Assembly: GCA_027066935.1 (NCBI GenBank)
Contig: JAMOMX010000043.1
Coordinates: 1 to 18,056 of the forward strand
DNA: 18,056 nt
Direction: 5' to 3'
Source of the DNA: Sulfurimonas sp.
GTDB taxonomy: Bacteria; Campylobacterota; Campylobacteria; Campylobacterales; Sulfurimonadaceae
Within the stretch, counting starts at the first letter, position 1. The number at the start of each line of letters is the position of its first letter. The notes below the pieces were generated by a model that searched no databases, was not told the origin of the DNA, and saw only the letters and a program-made list of their open reading frames with translations. Made by a program: the position numbers and the translations under genes. Positions 15,736 to 18,056 of the stretch are shown piece by piece.

Positions 15736-16531
15736 TTCACATGTGTTTTATGTAACATCTCAAGGCTATGCTGGAGACCATTGGTATAGTTGGTTCACAA
15801 AAGCATTAAATACTCATCCTGAGATGTTTGTATATATTGCAAATGAGGGTTCAAGACCAAAATATTTTCAAGAAAGAACACGCTCACAAAGACCAGATCT
15901 ATTAAAATTTACAAAATTTATCTCTGATGTTGGCAGAACCTATGTAGCTACAGGAGATTGTTACTCATATCGTGCACATAAGATGCAACCGCTGGTTGAT
16001 GAGTATGGAGATAATGTAAGGTGGATAAATTTAGTAAGACATCCATACATTTGGTTGTTTTTTTATACTAGATGGAGAGCAACAAATATGAGAATGGGTA
16101 CTGGCAAAACAAAACCTCTCGATCATGAGTGGAATATTGTAGAGCATGAGCTTTATAAAGATTTAAAACCATATAAAAAAGATGATGTTCATATTTGGGC
16201 TTTTTATAGAGGATTAACCTTTTTAAATCATCATATGATGAAAGATTTAGCTGTAGATACTAAGCATATTAAATTAGAAGATATAGTTGACTCCAAAGAG
16301 TTGTTTAGCGAAACTGTTGCCTATTTGACTCATGATAGAGTAAAGTTTGACAAATCTACATTAGAGTTGGTATATTCATGGCTTTATGAACCTTTTAGAG
16401 GGGAGGAGAAGTTTTTTGTGACAGCTTCTTCACAAAAAACCTCATATGAAGATTGGCAACTTAAAGCTATTGACAAGATAGTGTCACAAGAGGCAAAAAA
16501 CAGATTTATGGAGCTTGGGTATGAGCTATAA
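15716..16531 (+). CDS. Divergent sulfotransferase-like protein
   Basis: This 271-residue cytoplasmic-type protein has the general build of PAPS-dependent sulfotransferases: a first strand and P-loop-like turn, VFYVTSQGYAGDHWYSW (10-26), and the second anchor INLVRHPYIWLFFYTRW (104-120), with a sulfotransferase-like end. However, the first loop lacks the usual Lys of the PSGTTW-type phosphosulfate loop, and the serine eight residues after Arg108 is a Phe (F116). It may use a modified cofactor site, be a non-PAPS relative, or be a partner of the next gene. An SD-like AAAAGGA lies just upstream. It overlaps the preceding gene by 20 bases and the next one by 11. Confidence 0.6.
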   Translation: MSKDNYDSHVFYVTSQGYAGDHWYSWFTKALNTHPEMFVYIANEGSRPKYFQERTRSQRPDLLKFTKFISDVGRTYVATGDCYSYRAHKMQPLVDEYGDNVRWINLVRHPYIWLFFYTRWRATNMRMGTGKTKPLDHEWNIVEHELYKDLKPYKKDDVHIWAFYRGLTFLNHHMMKDLAVDTKHIKLEDIVDSKELFSETVAYLTHDRVKFDKSTLELVYSWLYEPFRGEEKFFVTASSQKTSYEDWQLKAIDKIVSQEAKNRFMELGYEL

Positions 16532-17321
16532 TAAAAAAGAACCTATAGTTTTAATATCTGGTTTTAAAGCTGGAACATGGTTAATGAGAAAAGTTCTCTC
16601 CAATATTACAGGGATGAATTTTTTTGAACCAGATATAATTGCTGGTGAAAAAAAGTATTATAATCCTGCACAATTGCAATTTGTTGATAATCATTTTTAT
16701 AGTTGGCATCTCGTTCCAGCTGATGAGGTTATAGATAAGCTCAATACCCATAATGCAAAAACTATATTTGTAGTTAGAAATATTTATGATTTGGTAGTTT
16801 CAGTATACTATCATTTTTATAATAATATAGATGCTGATATAGGAAGAGCAAATAACAAAGATAAATTTTTAAAACAATTTAGTTTTGAAGAGGGGTTGTC
16901 TTTGATAATAACAGGCTTTGATGAAGATGGTGTTAGATGGAGTGGTATGACTGAAATAGTGCAACATTATAACGAGATATTTAAAGCCACAAAGAGGTGT
17001 GATAGCCTCGTGATAGATTATGATGACTTAGTAAAAAATAAAAATAGTGTGATTAAAAATATAGTTGATTTTTTAGATATATCAATCACTTCACAAGAGA
17101 TAGAAAAAACAAGTAGCTTAACAGACTTTACCTCTATGAAAAAAGAAGCTCAAAAAAACAAAGTAGGAGTTTCACATTTTAGAGAAGGAAAAGCTGGTTT
17201 AAATAGAGAAAAACTATCACAGTTTCATAAAGTGCAGTTAAGGCAAATGATCAAAATCAGTGCTTTAGAGATTTATACAAATGCAAAAAAAATTAAAATG
17301 GAAAATATAGTTGAATTCTAA
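16521..17321 (+). CDS. Sulfotransferase (PAPS-dependent type)
   Basis: Sulfotransferases move the sulfo group of PAPS to a hydroxyl or amino group. I choose the ATG at 16521 (266 residues) over the TTG at 16515, because GGAG (16510-16513) is well spaced for it. The 5'-phosphosulfate loop is clear in LISGFKAGTWLMRKVL (11-26; K16, G18, T19, W20), the 3'-phosphate site in VVRNIYDLVVSVYYHF (R86 and S94, the usual eight residues apart), and the C-terminal PAPS-binding FREGKAG at about 220-226. H63 in YSWHLVP is a candidate catalytic base. The acceptor is unknown; three glycosyltransferases nearby suggest a glycan. The adjacent APS kinase would supply the cofactor. Confidence 0.85.
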   Translation: MSYNKKEPIVLISGFKAGTWLMRKVLSNITGMNFFEPDIIAGEKKYYNPAQLQFVDNHFYSWHLVPADEVIDKLNTHNAKTIFVVRNIYDLVVSVYYHFYNNIDADIGRANNKDKFLKQFSFEEGLSLIITGFDEDGVRWSGMTEIVQHYNEIFKATKRCDSLVIDYDDLVKNKNSVIKNIVDFLDISITSQEIEKTSSLTDFTSMKKEAQKNKVGVSHFREGKAGLNREKLSQFHKVQLRQMIKISALEIYTNAKKIKMENIVEF

Positions 17322-17913
17322 TAATTTACTCTGGCACAATGCTAGTATAACTAAAGAGCAAAGAGCTAAAATGAAAAAGCAAAAGCCATGTATTATTTGG
17401 TTTACAGGGCTTAGTGGAAGTGGAAAATCAACTCTTGGAAATTTTTTAGAGAAAAGGCTTTTTGAACTAGGTTATCATACATATTTATTAGATGGAGACA
17501 ATGTTAGATATGGGCTAAATGGTGATTTAGGCTTTGATAAAAAATCAAGAGTGGAAAATATACGACGCATTGGTGAGGTGGCAAAACTTTTTGTTGATAG
17601 CGGTATCATAGTTTTAACTGCTTTTATTTCTCCGTTTTTAGATGATAGACAAATTGTGAGAGATTTAGTAAAAGAAGATGAATTTATTGAAATATTTGTA
17701 GATGTTTCTCTTGAGGTTTGTGAAAAAAGAGATCCAAAAGGATTTTATAAAAAAGCAAGAGCTGGAGAGATAGAAGATTTTACAGGAATTAATTCGCCAT
17801 ATGAAAAACCTATAAATCATGAAATTAATATAGAAAATGATAAAATTGATATAGATGAAAATATAGATAAAATAATTTCTTATCTAAAAGAAAATGGATA
17901 TTTGGATGTTTAA
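17311..17913 (+). CDS. cysC: Adenylylsulfate (APS) kinase
   Basis: CysC phosphorylates APS with ATP to give PAPS. The TTG at 17311 is the first possible start (an in-frame TAG precedes it directly), and NNLLWHNASITKEQR is the typical CysC N terminus, so an internal ATG at residue 21 is unlikely. FTGLSGSGKST (31-41) is the P-loop, LDGDNVRYGLN (60-70) the APS-site strand, AFISPF (104-109; S107) the usual phosphate-handling segment, and KRDPKGFYKKARAGEI (139-154) with FTGINSPYE the conserved C-terminal part. Length is normal for a single-domain enzyme. No ATP sulfurylase is nearby, so APS must come from elsewhere in the genome. In C. jejuni a CysC homologue in the capsule locus (Cj1415) acts on cytidine diphosphoramidate instead; the sulfotransferase next door argues for PAPS here. 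Confidence 0.9.
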   Translation: MNSNNLLWHNASITKEQRAKMKKQKPCIIWFTGLSGSGKSTLGNFLEKRLFELGYHTYLLDGDNVRYGLNGDLGFDKKSRVENIRRIGEVAKLFVDSGIIVLTAFISPFLDDRQIVRDLVKEDEFIEIFVDVSLEVCEKRDPKGFYKKARAGEIEDFTGINSPYEKPINHEINIENDKIDIDENIDKIISYLKENGYLDV

Positions 17914-17928
17914 TAAATTGGAGATAAG

Positions 17929-18056
17929 TTGTCAGATAAATATTCTATAGACTCACATAAACTTATTTTACATCCTCTAAGAGTTGCTTCATGGTATGAA
18001 GCAAAAAATGACTGGGATAAATTAAAAAAAATATATCCTATTTATGTGGAAGTTTC
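17929..18056 (+). CDS. Start of a probable radical SAM protein (partial, cut by window edge)
   Basis: A TTG with GGAG (17920-17923) five bases upstream opens a frame that runs to the edge: 42 codons beginning MSDKYSIDSHKLILHPLRVA and later KLKKIYPIYVEVS. From memory, DSHKL-x-HP-x-RVA followed by a KIYPIY-x-E-x-S segment is how a family of radical SAM proteins begins just before its cysteine motif (ACNHRCTFC-type). That cysteine motif would be in the next few codons, outside the window, so the call rests on resemblance only. It follows cysC by 15 bases and belongs to the same operon. Confidence 0.6.
   Translation, partial: MSDKYSIDSHKLILHPLRVASWYEAKNDWDKLKKIYPIYVEV

Overview
The window is strongly AT-rich and gene-dense, with no stretch longer than about 130 bases (1102-1231) lacking a gene. 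The gene content points to a member of the Campylobacterota (former Epsilonproteobacteria), probably a free-living Sulfurimonas/Arcobacter-like organism. The reasons are the block TPR-protein/rnhA/rnc/aroC, an order I recall from Campylobacter and Helicobacter, a CcoG factor for a cbb3-type oxidase, and a stand-alone Aer/CetB-like PAS protein. The genus cannot be fixed from this window. I saw no tRNA, rRNA, CRISPR array, transposase or integrase.

Layout. (1) 1-1101, minus strand: the N-terminal part of cobalamin-dependent methionine synthase (metH), running off the left edge. (2) 1244-3023: a lipoprotein with a C-terminal EF-hand-like loop, followed by a TraF_2/PorV-like outer-membrane barrel. 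(3) 3110-8722: a long co-directional run of touching or overlapping genes: ccoG, an unrecognised 155-residue protein, a LapB-like membrane-anchored TPR/zinc-ribbon protein, rnhA, rnc, a hairpin-bearing 26-codon ORF, aroC and an Aer-like PAS protein. (4) 8791-10351: an MscS-type channel and a DUF481 outer-membrane barrel. (5) 10368-18056: an accessory glycan locus. A GmhA-like sugar-phosphate isomerase lies on the minus strand; on the plus strand follow a CgeB-like glycosyltransferase, a second GT-B-like glycosyltransferase, a radical SAM/SPASM enzyme, another CgeB-like glycosyltransferase, two sulfotransferase-like proteins, an APS kinase (cysC), and the start of a second probable radical SAM protein at the right edge.

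How the last region may work (inference): CysC would make PAPS from APS, the sulfotransferases would move the sulfo group to a sugar or protein-linked glycan, three glycosyltransferases would build the chain, the isomerase would supply a heptose-type precursor, and the radical SAM enzyme(s) would modify a sugar or the carrier. This would be a sulfated surface glycan or glycoprotein (flagellin, capsule or LPS) locus. The acceptor cannot be seen here. Five genes in the window need GTG or TTG starts (1875, 6029, 14593, 17311, 17929), and three neighbouring pairs in the glycan locus overlap by exactly 11 bases, which suggests translational coupling.

The most interesting points are the combined sulfotransferase/APS-kinase/radical-SAM glycan locus, the mini-ORF with a 12-bp hairpin wedged between rnc and aroC, the LapB-like protein upstream of rnhA, and the divergent first sulfotransferase.
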